A DNA stretch of 64,000 bases, from contig NZ_CP030047.1 in the NCBI RefSeq assembly GCF_015291625.1, positions 868,001 through 932,000 of the forward strand. Reading direction: 5' to 3'. A program made the translations under genes and the position numbers. Below the pieces are notes generated by a model, which made no database searches, had not been told where the DNA came from, and worked only from the letters and a program-made list of their open reading frames with translations. Shown here in pieces: positions 35,740-44,741 of this stretch (the stretch's first letter is position 1; every line of letters starts with the position of its first letter). This stretch comes from Bradyrhizobium sp. CCBAU 53421. Its GTDB lineage: Bacteria; Pseudomonadota; Alphaproteobacteria; Rhizobiales; Xanthobacteraceae.

Positions 35740-37836
35740 GTGAGTGAAGTCGTCAAGCTCGAACGTCATGACAACATTGCCGTCGTCACGGTTAACAGTC
35801 CGCCCGTGAACGCGCTGAGCGCTGCCGTGCGCGGCGGCATCTTCGATTGCGTCAAGAGCGCGATCGATGATGCGCAGGTCCAGGGCATCGTGCTGACCTG
35901 CGCCGGCCGCACCTTCATCGCCGGCGCCGACATCACCGAATTCGGCAAGCCGCCGAAGCCGCCTGGCCTCGCCGAGGTGCTGAGCCTGATGGAAAGTTCG
36001 CCGAAGCCGATCGTTGCCGCGATCCACGGCACCGCGCTCGGCGGCGGCCTCGAGGTCGCGCTGGCCTGCCACTATCGCGTCGCCACCAAGGACGCCAAGC
36101 TCGGCCTGCCCGAGGTGAAGCTCGGCCTGCTGCCGGGCGCCGGCGGCACCCAGCGCCTGCCGCGTGCGGTCGGTCCCGAGCTGGCGGTCAAGATGATCGT
36201 CGGCGGCGATCCGATCGGCGCCGACGCCGCGCTGAAGGCCGGCCTGATCGACGAGATCGTCGAGGGCCCGGCGTCGGGCGGTGAGGCATTTGCGCGCAAG
36301 GTGGTCGCCGAGAAGCGTCCGCTGCGCAAGCTGCGCGATGACGATAGCAAGCTCGCCGCGGCCAAGGCCGACCGTTCGATCTTCACCAATGCGGTCGCTG
36401 CGCTGACCAAGAAGTCGCGCGGTCTCGAGGCGCCGTTCGCCGCCGCCGATGCCGTCGGCGCCGCGATCGACCTGCCGTTCGACGAAGGCCTGAAGAAGGA
36501 GCGCGAGGGCTTCCTCAAGCTGATGAACGGCGACCAGTCGAAGGCGCAGCGCTACGCGTTCTTCGCCGAGCGCGAAGCCGCCAAGATCTCCGGCGTCCCC
36601 GAGGGCACCAAGGGCCGCAACGTGGCGCGCGTCGCGATCCTCGGCGCCGGCACAATGGGCGGCGGCATCGCGATGTCGTTCGCCAATGCCGGCATCCCGG
36701 TCACCCTGGTCGAGACCGGCGAGGAGCAGCTCAAGCGCGGCCTGGGCATCATGCAGAAGAACTACGAGGCGACCGCCGCGCGCGGCGGCATCCCGGCGGA
36801 CGCGCCCGCCAAGCGCATGGCGCTGATCAACGGCGTCGTCGGCATCGAGAACGTCGGCGACGCCGATCTCGTGATCGAGGCGGTGTTCGAGACCATGGCG
36901 GTCAAGAAGGAAGTGTTCGGCAAGCTCGATCAGTACGCCAAGCCGGGCGCAGTGCTGGCCTCCAACACCTCCTACCTCAACATCGACGAGATCGCGCAGT
37001 CGACCAAGCGTCCGCAGGACGTGCTCGGCATGCATTTCTTCTCGCCGGCCAACGTCATGAAGCTGTGCGAGATCGTGCGCGCCGACAAGACCGCGCCCGA
37101 CGCGCTGGTGACTGCGGTGTCGATCGCCCGCAAAATTGCCAAAGTGCCGGCTGTGGTCGGCGTCTGCGACGGCTTCGTCGGCAACCGCATGCTGGCGCAG
37201 CGCGGCAAGCAGTCCGAGAAGCTGTTGTTCGAAGGCGCATTGCCGCAGCAGGTCGACGCTGTGGTCACCAAGTTCGGCATGCCGATGGGCCCGTTCGCGA
37301 TGGGCGATCTCGCCGGTCTCGATATCGGCTGGCGCTCGCGCAAGGACCGCGGCATCAAGTCGGAGATCGCGGACGCGCTGTGCGAAGCCGGCCGTTTCGG
37401 CCAGAAGACCGGCAAGGGTTACTACAAGTATGAGCAGGGCTCGCGCGCGGCGCTGCCCGATCCGGAGGTCGAGAAGCTGATCGACGAGACGCTGGCGCGC
37501 CTCGGCCGCAAGAAGCGCGTCGTCAGCGACGACGAGATCCTCGAGCGGATGATGTACCCGATGATCAACGAGGGCGCGAAGATCCTCGCCGAGGGCATCG
37601 CGGCGCGTCCGTCTGACATCGACGTGGTCTGGCTCTATGGCTATGGCTGGCCGATCTATCGCGGCGGCCCGATGTTCTGGGCCGACACCGTCGGCCTCAA
37701 GCATATCGCTGACCGTCTGGCCTTCTACGCCAAGGAGACCAACGATCCCTCGCTCGAGCCGGCGCCGCTGCTGAAGAAGCTCGCCGACGAAGGCAAGACC
37801 TTCGCCTCGCTCGCCGCAGCGTCGAAGGCGGCGTGA
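35740..37836 (+). CDS. pimF: Bifunctional enoyl-CoA hydratase / 3-hydroxyacyl-CoA dehydrogenase
   Basis: A 698-residue fused beta-oxidation enzyme. An N-terminal crotonase domain (about 1-190) has the oxyanion stretches FIAGADI and HGTALGGGLEVALACH and the active-site ELKLGLLPGAGGTQRLPR-type region. The NAD-binding dehydrogenase follows, with GAGTMGGG at 302-309, FVGNRM near 485 and a C-terminal dehydrogenase domain. The start is GTG at 35740 with GGGAGAG upstream. It converts enoyl-CoA to 3-oxoacyl-CoA. It heads an operon like pimFABCDE of R. palustris, which degrades pimelate and other dicarboxylates. Confidence 0.9.
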   Translation: MSEVVKLERHDNIAVVTVNSPPVNALSAAVRGGIFDCVKSAIDDAQVQGIVLTCAGRTFIAGADITEFGKPPKPPGLAEVLSLMESSPKPIVAAIHGTALGGGLEVALACHYRVATKDAKLGLPEVKLGLLPGAGGTQRLPRAVGPELAVKMIVGGDPIGADAALKAGLIDEIVEGPASGGEAFARKVVAEKRPLRKLRDDDSKLAAAKADRSIFTNAVAALTKKSRGLEAPFAAADAVGAAIDLPFDEGLKKEREGFLKLMNGDQSKAQRYAFFAEREAAKISGVPEGTKGRNVARVAILGAGTMGGGIAMSFANAGIPVTLVETGEEQLKRGLGIMQKNYEATAARGGIPADAPAKRMALINGVVGIENVGDADLVIEAVFETMAVKKEVFGKLDQYAKPGAVLASNTSYLNIDEIAQSTKRPQDVLGMHFFSPANVMKLCEIVRADKTAPDALVTAVSIARKIAKVPAVVGVCDGFVGNRMLAQRGKQSEKLLFEGALPQQVDAVVTKFGMPMGPFAMGDLAGLDIGWRSRKDRGIKSEIADALCEAGRFGQKTGKGYYKYEQGSRAALPDPEVEKLIDETLARLGRKKRVVSDDEILERMMYPMINEGAKILAEGIAARPSDIDVVWLYGYGWPIYRGGPMFWADTVGLKHIADRLAFYAKETNDPSLEPAPLLKKLADEGKTFASLAAASKAA

Positions 37837-37863
37837 TCTTTCGGCGATACAAAGGCGGTGACA

Positions 37864-37976
37864 GGGTTCCCTCTCCCCTTGTGGGAGAGGGTTAGGGAGA
37901 GGGGTGGCCGCATCGGGACCGCCCGAGTGGACCCCCTTCCCCAACCCCTCCCCACAAGGGGGAGGGGAGCCCTCGC
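37864..37976. repeat. Long palindromic repeat, third copy of the CCCCTT hairpin family
   Basis: The left hairpin CTCTCCCCTTGTGGGAGAG and right hairpin CCCCTCCCCACAAGGGGGAGGGG lie in inverted orientation, filling the spacer between the pimF- and pimA-like genes. The architecture matches the copies at 8569 and 14241, with a shorter middle. Confidence 0.78.
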
Positions 37977-38010
37977 GCCGGTGCTCACCTAACGGCAGTC
38001 AGATGTATCA

Positions 38011-39699
38011 ATGACCTATCCCGGCGAACAATATTATCCCAAGGGCGTGCAGTGGAGTGACGAGATCACGCGCGGCACGCTGCCGGACCTGCTCTCGAAT
38101 GCCGCCGCCGAGTTCGGCGCGCGTCCGGTGCTCGAATTCCGCGACCGGCAGATCAGCTACAGCGAGCTCGAGGCCCTGGTCGAGACCGCGGCCACCGCCT
38201 TCATGCGGGCCGGTTACGGCAAGGGCACTTCGGTCGCGCTGTTTCTCGGCAACTCGCCTGACCACCCGATCAACTTCTTCGGCGCGCTGAAGGCTGGAGC
38301 CCGTGTCGTGCACCTGTCGCCGCTCGACGGCGAGATCGCGCTGTCGCACAAGCTGTCCGATTCAGGCGCGCGCGTGCTGGTCACCAGCAACCTGTCGGCG
38401 CTGCTGCCGACCGCGCTAAAATTCCTCGCCAAGGGTCTGCTCGACCGTCTGATCGTTTGCGAGGATGACAATTGGGGCAAGGTCGGCACACAGCAGACCG
38501 CACTGCCTGACAATCCCGCGATCATCACCCACCGGCAGTTCATCGACGGCGCAGTCAAGCCGTCGCAATGGCCCGCGGTCGACGTCGAGGACGTCGCGCT
38601 GCTGCAATATACCGGCGGCACCACCGGCCTGCCCAAGGGCGCCATGCTGAGCCACGGCAATCTCACCGCGGCGGTCTCGATCTACGACGTCTGGGGCAAG
38701 CCGGGACGGCTCGAGCGCAACGCGATCGAGCGCGTGATCTGCGTGCTGCCGCTGTTTCACATCTACGCGCTGACCGTCGTGCTGCTGTCGGTGATCCGGC
38801 GCGGCCATCTGATCTCGCTGCACCAGCGCTTCGACGTCGAGGCCGTGATGCGCGACATCGAGGTCAAGCGCGCGACGGTGTTTCCCGGCGTGCCGACGAT
38901 GTGGATCGCGATCGCCTCGCTGCCCGACCTCGACAAGCGCGATCTCTCCTCGCTGGTGGTCGCCGGCTCCGGCGGCGCGCCGCTGCCGGTCGAGGTCGCC
39001 AAGATCTTCGAGCGCCGCGTCGGCATGAAGCTGAAGAGCGGCTGGGGCATGACCGAGACCTGCTCGCCCGGCACCGGCCATCCGAAGGAAGGGCCGGAAA
39101 AGCCGGGCTCGATCGGGCTGATGCTGCCCGGTATCGAGATGGACGTGGTGTCGCTGGAGGATTCCACCAAGGTGATGCCGGTCGGCGAGGTCGGCGAGAT
39201 CCGCATCCGCGGCCCGAACGTCACCAAGGGCTACTGGAACAGGCCGGCGGAGACCGCGGAGGCCTTCGTCGGCGACCGCTTCCTGACCGGCGACATCGGC
39301 TACATGGACGCCGACGGCTATTTCTATCTGGTCGACCGCAAGAAGGACATGATCATCTCCGGCGGCTTCAACGTCTATCCGCAGATGATCGAGCAGGCGA
39401 TCTACACCCATCCTGCCGTGCAGGAAGTGATCGTGATCGGTATCCCCGACGACTACCGCGGCGAGGCGGCAAAGGCTTTCATCAAGCTGCGCGACGGCGA
39501 GAAGGAGTTCTCGATCAACGAGCTGCGCGCCTTCCTCACCGGCAAGGTCGGCAAGCATGAATTGCCGGCCGCGGTCGAGTTCGTCGCCGAACTGCCGCGC
39601 ACTCCGGTCGGCAAGCTGTCCCGTCACGAATTGCGGCAGCAGCAGCCGAAGACGTCTCAACCCCATCAGCAACAGACCCCATCAGGATCCCGTTCATGA
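38011..39699 (+). CDS. pimA: Acyl-CoA ligase for dicarboxylic/fatty acids
   Basis: A 562-residue adenylate-forming ligase. The ATP motif YTGGTTGLPKGAM is at 200-212, followed by GWGMTETCSPGTGHP, TGDIGYMDADGYFYLVDRKKDM and the C-terminal RTPVGKLSRHEL with the catalytic Lys. It activates a free acid with ATP and CoA for beta-oxidation. Order and neighbours match pimA, the pimeloyl-CoA ligase of R. palustris. The C-terminal tail is Gln-rich. The chain-length range cannot be read from sequence. Confidence 0.88.
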   Translation: MTYPGEQYYPKGVQWSDEITRGTLPDLLSNAAAEFGARPVLEFRDRQISYSELEALVETAATAFMRAGYGKGTSVALFLGNSPDHPINFFGALKAGARVVHLSPLDGEIALSHKLSDSGARVLVTSNLSALLPTALKFLAKGLLDRLIVCEDDNWGKVGTQQTALPDNPAIITHRQFIDGAVKPSQWPAVDVEDVALLQYTGGTTGLPKGAMLSHGNLTAAVSIYDVWGKPGRLERNAIERVICVLPLFHIYALTVVLLSVIRRGHLISLHQRFDVEAVMRDIEVKRATVFPGVPTMWIAIASLPDLDKRDLSSLVVAGSGGAPLPVEVAKIFERRVGMKLKSGWGMTETCSPGTGHPKEGPEKPGSIGLMLPGIEMDVVSLEDSTKVMPVGEVGEIRIRGPNVTKGYWNRPAETAEAFVGDRFLTGDIGYMDADGYFYLVDRKKDMIISGGFNVYPQMIEQAIYTHPAVQEVIVIGIPDDYRGEAAKAFIKLRDGEKEFSINELRAFLTGKVGKHELPAAVEFVAELPRTPVGKLSRHELRQQQPKTSQPHQQQTPSGSRS

Positions 39700-39723
39700 T
39701 GGACGATATGGTGCAATGAATCC

Positions 39724-39768
39724 GTCGTCCCGGCTCCAGTGCGCAATCGCGCACAAGGCCGGGACGAC
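39724..39768. repeat. Palindromic hairpin GTCGTCCCGGC...GCCGGGACGAC
   Basis: The outer arms GTCGTCCCGGC and GCCGGGACGAC enclose an inner TGCGCAATCGCGCA hairpin. It lies in the spacer between the pimA- and pimC-like genes. A related element with TGCGCAATTGCGCA lies after pimC. Confidence 0.7.
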
Positions 39769-39809
39769 ATCGAGAGTGACGAAGCATTGAACTTTAAACG
39801 GAGGATCCG

Positions 39810-41000
39810 ATGGATCTCGCTTTCACCAAGGAAGAGATAGCGTTTCGCGAGGAGGTACGGGAGTTCTTCAAGAACAACGTGCCGCCGGATACACGGCGCA
39901 AGCTGCAGGAAGGCCGCCATCTGTCGAAGGACGAGATGGTCACCTGGTGGCGCATCCTCAACAAGAAGGGCTGGGGCGTCACCCATTGGCCGAAGGAATA
40001 TGGCGGCACCGGCTGGACCACCGTGCAGCACTACATCTTCAACGAGGAGCTGCAGTCCTATCCCGCGCCGCAGCCGCTCGCCTTCGGCGTCAGCATGGTC
40101 GGCCCGGTCATCTACACCTTCGGCAACGAGAAGCAGAAGAAGGAATACCTGCCGCGCATCGCCAATGTCGACGACTGGTGGTGCCAGGGCTTCTCGGAGC
40201 CGGGTTCGGGCTCGGACCTCGCGTCGCTGAAGACCAAGGCCGAGCGCCGCGGCGACAAGTGGATCATCAACGGTCAGAAGACCTGGACCACGCTCGCCCA
40301 GCACGCCGACATGATCTTCTGCCTGTGCCGCACCGATCCGGCCGCCAAGAAGCAGATGGGCATCTCCTTCATCGTGTTCAGCATGAAGTCGAAGGGCGTC
40401 ACCGTGCGCCCGATCCAGACCATCGACGGCGGCCACGAGGTCAACGAAGTGTTCTTCGACGACGTCGAGGTGCCCTACGAGAACCTGATCGGCGAAGAGA
40501 ACAAGGGCTGGGATTACGCCAAATTCCTGCTCGGCAATGAGCGCACCGGCATCGCCCGGGTCGGCGTGTCGAAGGAGCGGCTGCGTCGCATCCGCGCGCT
40601 GGCCTCCAAGGTCGAGTCCGGCGGCCGCCCGGTGATCGAGGATCCGGCATTCCGCGAGAAGCTCACGGCCTGCGAGATCGAGCTGAAGGCGCTCGAGCTG
40701 ACCCAGCTCCGCGTCGTCGCCGACGAGGGCAAGCACGGCAAGGGCAAGCCCAATCCGGCTTCCTCGGTGCTCAAGATCAAGGGCTCGGAAATCCAGCAGA
40801 CCACCACCGAGCTGCTGATGGAGATCATCGGACCGTTCGCCGCGCCCTACGACGAGCATGGCGATGCCGGCTCGAACGAGAGCATGGACTGGACCGCGCA
40901 GATCGCGCCGAGCTACTTCAACAACCGCAAGGTTTCGATCTACGGCGGCTCCAACGAGATCCAGCGCAACATCATCAGCAAGGCGGTGCTGGGGCTGTAA
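39810..41000 (+). CDS. pimC: Acyl-CoA dehydrogenase, PimC-like
   Basis: A 396-residue FAD-dependent acyl-CoA dehydrogenase of the large-subunit type. The FAD-binding stretch WCQGFSEPGSGSDLASLKTKAER is near 127, and WIINGQKTWTTLAQHAD follows. The C-terminal part has the YFNNRKVSIYGGSNEIQRNI signature. The usual partner is the smaller PimD protein encoded next; both are needed for the pimeloyl-CoA dehydrogenase. The start has GGAGG 5 bp upstream. It introduces the 2,3-double bond at the start of the spiral. Confidence 0.9.
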   Translation: MDLAFTKEEIAFREEVREFFKNNVPPDTRRKLQEGRHLSKDEMVTWWRILNKKGWGVTHWPKEYGGTGWTTVQHYIFNEELQSYPAPQPLAFGVSMVGPVIYTFGNEKQKKEYLPRIANVDDWWCQGFSEPGSGSDLASLKTKAERRGDKWIINGQKTWTTLAQHADMIFCLCRTDPAAKKQMGISFIVFSMKSKGVTVRPIQTIDGGHEVNEVFFDDVEVPYENLIGEENKGWDYAKFLLGNERTGIARVGVSKERLRRIRALASKVESGGRPVIEDPAFREKLTACEIELKALELTQLRVVADEGKHGKGKPNPASSVLKIKGSEIQQTTTELLMEIIGPFAAPYDEHGDAGSNESMDWTAQIAPSYFNNRKVSIYGGSNEIQRNIISKAVLGL

Positions 41001-41012
41001 GCCACAAGTTCG

Positions 41013-41132
41013 GTGTCGTCCCCCGCCTTGTGCGCAATTGCGCACAGGGGCGGGGGACCCGGTACGCCGAGGCGGTTGTGATTCCCAATGAGGGCCGCGG
41101 CCTACTGGATCCCCGCATTCGCGGGGATGACG
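41013..41132. repeat. Palindromic repeat between the pimC- and pimD-like genes
   Basis: It contains GTCCCCCGCC...GGCGGGGGAC arms around TGCGCAATTGCGCA, then a GGGCCGCGGCCTACTGGATCC arm with CCCCGCATTCGCGGGG hairpin of the same family as 3413-3520. It occupies most of the 179-bp spacer in the operon. Confidence 0.72.
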
Positions 41133-41179
41133 AGTGGAGATCAGGGCAGGCGCCCGCGTGATTTTGGAGAGATGGTAAA

Positions 41180-42325
41180 ATGGATTTTGATCTGTCCGAG
41201 GAGCAGCGGCTTCTCAAGGAAAGCGTCGACGGTTTGCTGGCGGATGCCTACGACTTCGATGCGCGCAAGAAGTACATGAAGGAGAAGGGCGGCTGGAGCA
41301 AAGCGCTCTGGGGCAAGCTCGCCGAGCAGGGCCTGCTCGGTCTGCCCTTTGCGGAGACCGACGGCGGCTTCGGCGCCGGCGCGGTCGAGACCATGATCGT
41401 GATGGAGGCGCTCGGCAAGTCATTGGTGGTCGAGCCCTATCTCGCCACCGTCGTGGTCGCCGGCGGTTTCCTGCGCCATGGCGGCTCGGCCGAGCAGAAG
41501 GCCAAGTACATCCCGGGCATCATCGACGGCAGCAGGACCTTCGGCTTCGCCCAGCTCGAGAAGAACTCGCGCTACGACCTGTTCGACGTCGTGACCACGG
41601 CCAAGAAGAAGGGCGACGGTTGGGTGATCGACGGCGAGAAGTTCGTCGTGCTCAACGGCGAGAACGCCGACACCTTGATCGTGACCGCGCGCACCAAGGG
41701 CGGCCAGCGCGACAAGATCGGCATCGGCGTGTTCCTGGTCCCGGCGGACGCCAAGGGCGTCACCCGGAAGGGCTATCCCACCCAGGACGGACTGCACGCG
41801 GCCGACATCACCTTCACCAATGTCGAGGTCGGTGCGGATGCTGCGATCGGCGATCCCGAGAACGGCCTGCCCCTGATCGAGCGCGTAGCGGACGAAGCCC
41901 GCATTGCGCTGTGCGCGGAAGCCGTCGGCGCGATGGACGAGTCGCTGAAGGAGACCGTCGAGTACATCAAGACCCGCAAGCAGTTCGGCGTTGCGATCGG
42001 CTCGTTCCAGAGCCTGCAGCACCGTGCCGCCGACATGTTCGTGGCGCTGGAGCAGGCCCGCAGCATGTCGATGTTCGCGACCATGGCGTCGGACTTCAGT
42101 GATGCCAAGGAGCGTTCGTCCGCGGTCGCGGCCGCCAAGGTGCAGGTCGGCAAGTCCCTGAAGTTCGTCGGCCAGCAGTCGATCCAGCTCCATGGCGGCA
42201 TCGGCATGACCATGGAAGCCAAGATCGGCCACTACTTCAAGCGGCTGACCATGATCGAGAACACGCTCGGCGACACCGACTACCATCTCCGTCGCGTCAG
42301 CGAGGGCGGCGGGCTGCTGGCTTGA
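41180..42325 (+). CDS. pimD: Acyl-CoA dehydrogenase, PimD-like
   Basis: A 381-residue acyl-CoA dehydrogenase of the small-subunit type. It begins DFDLSEEQRLLKESVDGLL, contains FGFAQLEKNSRYDLFDVVTTA in place of the usual glycine-rich FAD region, and ends with QQSIQLHGGIGMTMEAKIGH, a typical acyl-CoA dehydrogenase C-terminal signature. The atypical FAD region suggests a partner role with PimC rather than a stand-alone enzyme. A palindromic repeat separates it from pimC. Confidence 0.88.
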   Translation: MDFDLSEEQRLLKESVDGLLADAYDFDARKKYMKEKGGWSKALWGKLAEQGLLGLPFAETDGGFGAGAVETMIVMEALGKSLVVEPYLATVVVAGGFLRHGGSAEQKAKYIPGIIDGSRTFGFAQLEKNSRYDLFDVVTTAKKKGDGWVIDGEKFVVLNGENADTLIVTARTKGGQRDKIGIGVFLVPADAKGVTRKGYPTQDGLHAADITFTNVEVGADAAIGDPENGLPLIERVADEARIALCAEAVGAMDESLKETVEYIKTRKQFGVAIGSFQSLQHRAADMFVALEQARSMSMFATMASDFSDAKERSSAVAAAKVQVGKSLKFVGQQSIQLHGGIGMTMEAKIGHYFKRLTMIENTLGDTDYHLRRVSEGGGLLA

Positions 42326-42337
42326 GATGTCGTTGCC

Positions 42338-42392
42338 GGGCTTGACCCGGCAATCCATCGCTCTTGAAAAGATGGATGCGCGGGTCAAGCCC
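42338..42392. repeat. Inverted repeat GGGCTTGACCCGG...GGGTCAAGCCC
   Basis: Two 22-base arms with one or two mismatches flank an 11-base loop in the spacer after the pimD-like gene. It can form a very stable RNA hairpin. No T-tract follows, so readthrough into the SDR gene is expected. Confidence 0.72.
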
Positions 42393-42433
42393 GCGCGTGA
42401 CGAGTTTTTCTAACCATCCGGGAGGCAACAACA

Positions 42434-43207
42434 ATGAAAAACACTCCGTTCGATCTCACCGGCCAGGTCGCCGTCGTCACCGGCTCGAGCCGCGGCATCG
42501 GCCGCTCCTCGGCGGAACTCCTGGCAAAACTCGGCGCCAAGGTCGTGATCTCCTCGCGCAAGGCGGATGCCTGCCAGGAAGTCGCCGACGGCATCAAGAA
42601 GGCCGGCGGCGATGCGCTCGTCATCCCCTGCAACATCGCGCGCCGCGCGGAGGTCGAGGCGCTGATCTCGGGCACGATCAAGCACTACGGCAAGATCGAC
42701 ACCCTGGTCTGCAACGCCGCAGTGAACCCGTATTACGGCCCGCTGCTCGACATCACGGACGAAGCCTTCGACAAGATCATGGGCTCCAACGTCAAGAGCA
42801 ACATCTGGCTGTCCGCACTGGCGATCCCGCAGATGGCCGAGCGCGGCAAGGGTTCGGTCGTGATCATCTCCTCGATCGGCGGCCTGCGTGGCTCGACGGT
42901 GATCGGTGCCTACGGCATCTCCAAGGCGGCGGACTTTGCGCTGTGCCGCAGCCTCGCCGGCGAATGGGGGCCGAAGGGCGTGCGGGTCAATTGCGTGGCG
43001 CCGGGCCTGGTGAAGACCGATTTCGCCCGCGCGCTGTGGGAGGACCCGGACAATCTGAAGCGCCGCACCGCCTCGACGCCGCTCCGCCGCATCGGCGAGC
43101 CTGACGAGATCGCCGGCGCGGTGGCCTATCTTGCCTCCGATGCCTCGACCTTCATGACCGGCCAGACCATCGTGGTCGACGGCGGCGTGACGACGGCGGC
43201 GACGTAA
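42434..43207 (+). CDS. SDR oxidoreductase of the pim-like operon
   Basis: A 257-residue short-chain dehydrogenase. The cofactor motif TGSSRGIG is at 16-23, NAAVNPY near 94-100 replaces NNAG, and the catalytic set is Ser147, Tyr160 and Lys164 (YGISK). The C-terminus DEIAGAVAYLASDASTFMTG and VDGGVT is standard. Ser and Arg after the second strand (SSRK, 40-43) allow NADP(H). It is the last gene of the operon. It could be a 3-hydroxyacyl-CoA dehydrogenase or a 3-oxoacyl reductase; the substrate is not resolved. Confidence 0.88.
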   Translation: MKNTPFDLTGQVAVVTGSSRGIGRSSAELLAKLGAKVVISSRKADACQEVADGIKKAGGDALVIPCNIARRAEVEALISGTIKHYGKIDTLVCNAAVNPYYGPLLDITDEAFDKIMGSNVKSNIWLSALAIPQMAERGKGSVVIISSIGGLRGSTVIGAYGISKAADFALCRSLAGEWGPKGVRVNCVAPGLVKTDFARALWEDPDNLKRRTASTPLRRIGEPDEIAGAVAYLASDASTFMTGQTIVVDGGVTTAAT

Positions 43208-43255
43208 GCGGCTGTTCCCTCAGGGATGACGGGGTGATTGCTCAGCTTGCTCAGT

Positions 43256-43379
43256 GTCATCACTCGCGCAGGCGGGTGATCCAGTATTCCAGAGACCGCA
43301 GTGCTTGAGCCGAAGGGCCGCGGCGTACTGGATCGCCCGGTCCATGTGCGCAATTGCGCACAGGCCGGGCGATGACGGC
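43256..43379. repeat. Rhizobiales palindrome (GATCCAGTATTCC type)
   Basis: A close relative of 3413-3520 and 46062-46171, with GATCCAGTATTCCAGAGACC on the left and GCCGCGGCGTACTGGATCGCC on the right, plus an embedded TGCGCAATTGCGCA hairpin. It fills most of the 245-bp spacer before metZ. Confidence 0.78.
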
Positions 43380-43452
43380 GGTGGACGAGGATACAGCCTC
43401 ACATCCTCTCAGGATGAGGTCTTGTTTCGCGCTTTAGGCTTCTACGCCAGTC

Positions 43453-44646
43453 TCAAACCTGCTCCAGCGCCCGCTCGAAATCCTCGATCAGGTCGTCGGG
43501 ATGCTCGAGCCCGGCCGAGAAGCGAATGAAGCCTTCGCTGATGCCGAGCTCGGCGCGGGCTTCCGGCGCCAGGCGCTGATGCGTCGTGGTCGCGGGATGC
43601 GTGACCAGGCTCTTCGCATCGCCGAGATTGTTGGAGATGCGCGAGATCTTCAGCGCGTTGAGGCAGCGGAAGGCGCCGGCCTTGCCGTCCTTCACCTCGA
43701 AGCCGACCAGCGTCGAGCCGGCGCCCATCTGCTTCTTCACCGTCTCGGCCTGCGGATGATCGGCGCGGCCGGGATAGACCAGCCGCGTGATCTTCGGATG
43801 CTTGGCCAGCGCCTCGGCGATCTTCGCCGCGTTCTCGGTCTGAGCGCGGACGCGGACGCCGAGCGTCTCCAGTCCCTTCAGCAGCACCCAGGCGTTGAAC
43901 GGCGACAGCGACGGGCCGGTCTGGCGCATGAAATTGTGGATGTGCTCGGCGATGAAGGCTTCCGACGACAGGATGATGCCGCCGAGGCAGCGGCCCTGGC
44001 CGTCGATATGCTTGGTCGCGGAATAGACCACGACGTCGGCGCCGAGCGACAGCGGGCTCTGCCAGATCGGCGTCGCGAACACGTTGTCGACGATCAGCCG
44101 GGCGCCGCCGCCATGCGCGATCCTGGCGATGGCGCCGATGTCGAGCACGTCGAGCGTCGGATTGGTCGGGCTTTCCAGGAAGAAGGTCTTGGTGTTCGGC
44201 CGCAAGGCGCGCTGCCACTGGTCGAGATCGAGGCCGTCGACCAGCGTGGTCTCGATGCCGTAGCGCGGCAGCAGGTCCTGCACCACGTAGAGGCAGGAGC
44301 CGAACAGCGCCTTCGATGCCACCACGTGGTCGCCGGCCTTCAGCGGCGCGAGGATCGCGGTGGTCACCGCGGCCATGCCGGTCGCGGTCGAGCGCGCGGC
44401 TTCCGCGCCCTCGAGCTCGATCATGCGGCGCTCGAACATCGCAATCGTCGGGTTGGAATAGCGCGAATAGATGAAGCCGGGGTCCTGGCCCTTGAAGCGC
44501 GCCTCGCATTGCTCGGCGGTGTCGTAGACGTAGCCCTGGGTGAGAAACAGCCCTTCCGACGTCTCCCCGAATTGCGAGCGCAGCGTGCCGCCATGGACGA
44601 GGCGGGTTTCGGGACGAAAACGGGCGGTACCTTCAGATTCAGACAT
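43453..44646 (-). CDS. metZ: O-succinylhomoserine sulfhydrylase
   Basis: A 397-residue PLP enzyme that makes homocysteine from O-succinylhomoserine and sulfide. The PLP lysine is Lys212 in VVVYSATKHIDGQGR; Tyr60 and Arg62 in FIYSRYSNPT contact the cofactor of the neighbouring subunit, and Asp187 sits in LIVDNVFATP. I chose ATG 44646 because GGAGGTCAC precedes it; an upstream in-frame ATG lies inside the leader hairpin region. A SAM-II riboswitch and a terminator lie upstream, which supports methionine biosynthesis over cystathionine metabolism. Confidence 0.95.
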   Translation of the reverse strand: MSESEGTARFRPETRLVHGGTLRSQFGETSEGLFLTQGYVYDTAEQCEARFKGQDPGFIYSRYSNPTIAMFERRMIELEGAEAARSTATGMAAVTTAILAPLKAGDHVVASKALFGSCLYVVQDLLPRYGIETTLVDGLDLDQWQRALRPNTKTFFLESPTNPTLDVLDIGAIARIAHGGGARLIVDNVFATPIWQSPLSLGADVVVYSATKHIDGQGRCLGGIILSSEAFIAEHIHNFMRQTGPSLSPFNAWVLLKGLETLGVRVRAQTENAAKIAEALAKHPKITRLVYPGRADHPQAETVKKQMGAGSTLVGFEVKDGKAGAFRCLNALKISRISNNLGDAKSLVTHPATTTHQRLAPEARAELGISEGFIRFSAGLEHPDDLIEDFERALEQV

Positions 44647-44686
44647 GTGACCTCCGAAGTGGCCATTTCCCTTGGAAACTGGCCAC

Positions 44687-44727
44687 AAAAAAACCGGCCT
44701 GGAGCAACCTCCACAAGCCGGGATCAC
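44687..44727 (-). terminator. Leader terminator between the SAM-II riboswitch and metZ
   Basis: On the minus strand, a stem built from TGGAG-GTTG-CTCCA with outer CCGG/CCGG pairing is followed by seven T residues (plus-strand A run 44687-44693). It lies between the riboswitch and the metZ ribosome-binding site, so SAM binding can in principle end transcription here. A second hairpin GTGGCCA...TGGCCAC follows next to the GGAGG site. Confidence 0.75.
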
Positions 44728-44741
44728 ACTGTCCCCGGCCT

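Noticed and set aside
35626..37944. A 772-codon frame on the minus strand opposite pimF
   Set aside because: It is an antisense shadow caused by high GC and strong codon bias of the plus-strand gene, which has clear catalytic motifs in the other direction.
41013..41132. TGCGCAATTGCGCA palindrome as a regulator site
   Set aside because: It recurs within several REP-like elements, so it is more likely part of the repeat than an operator.
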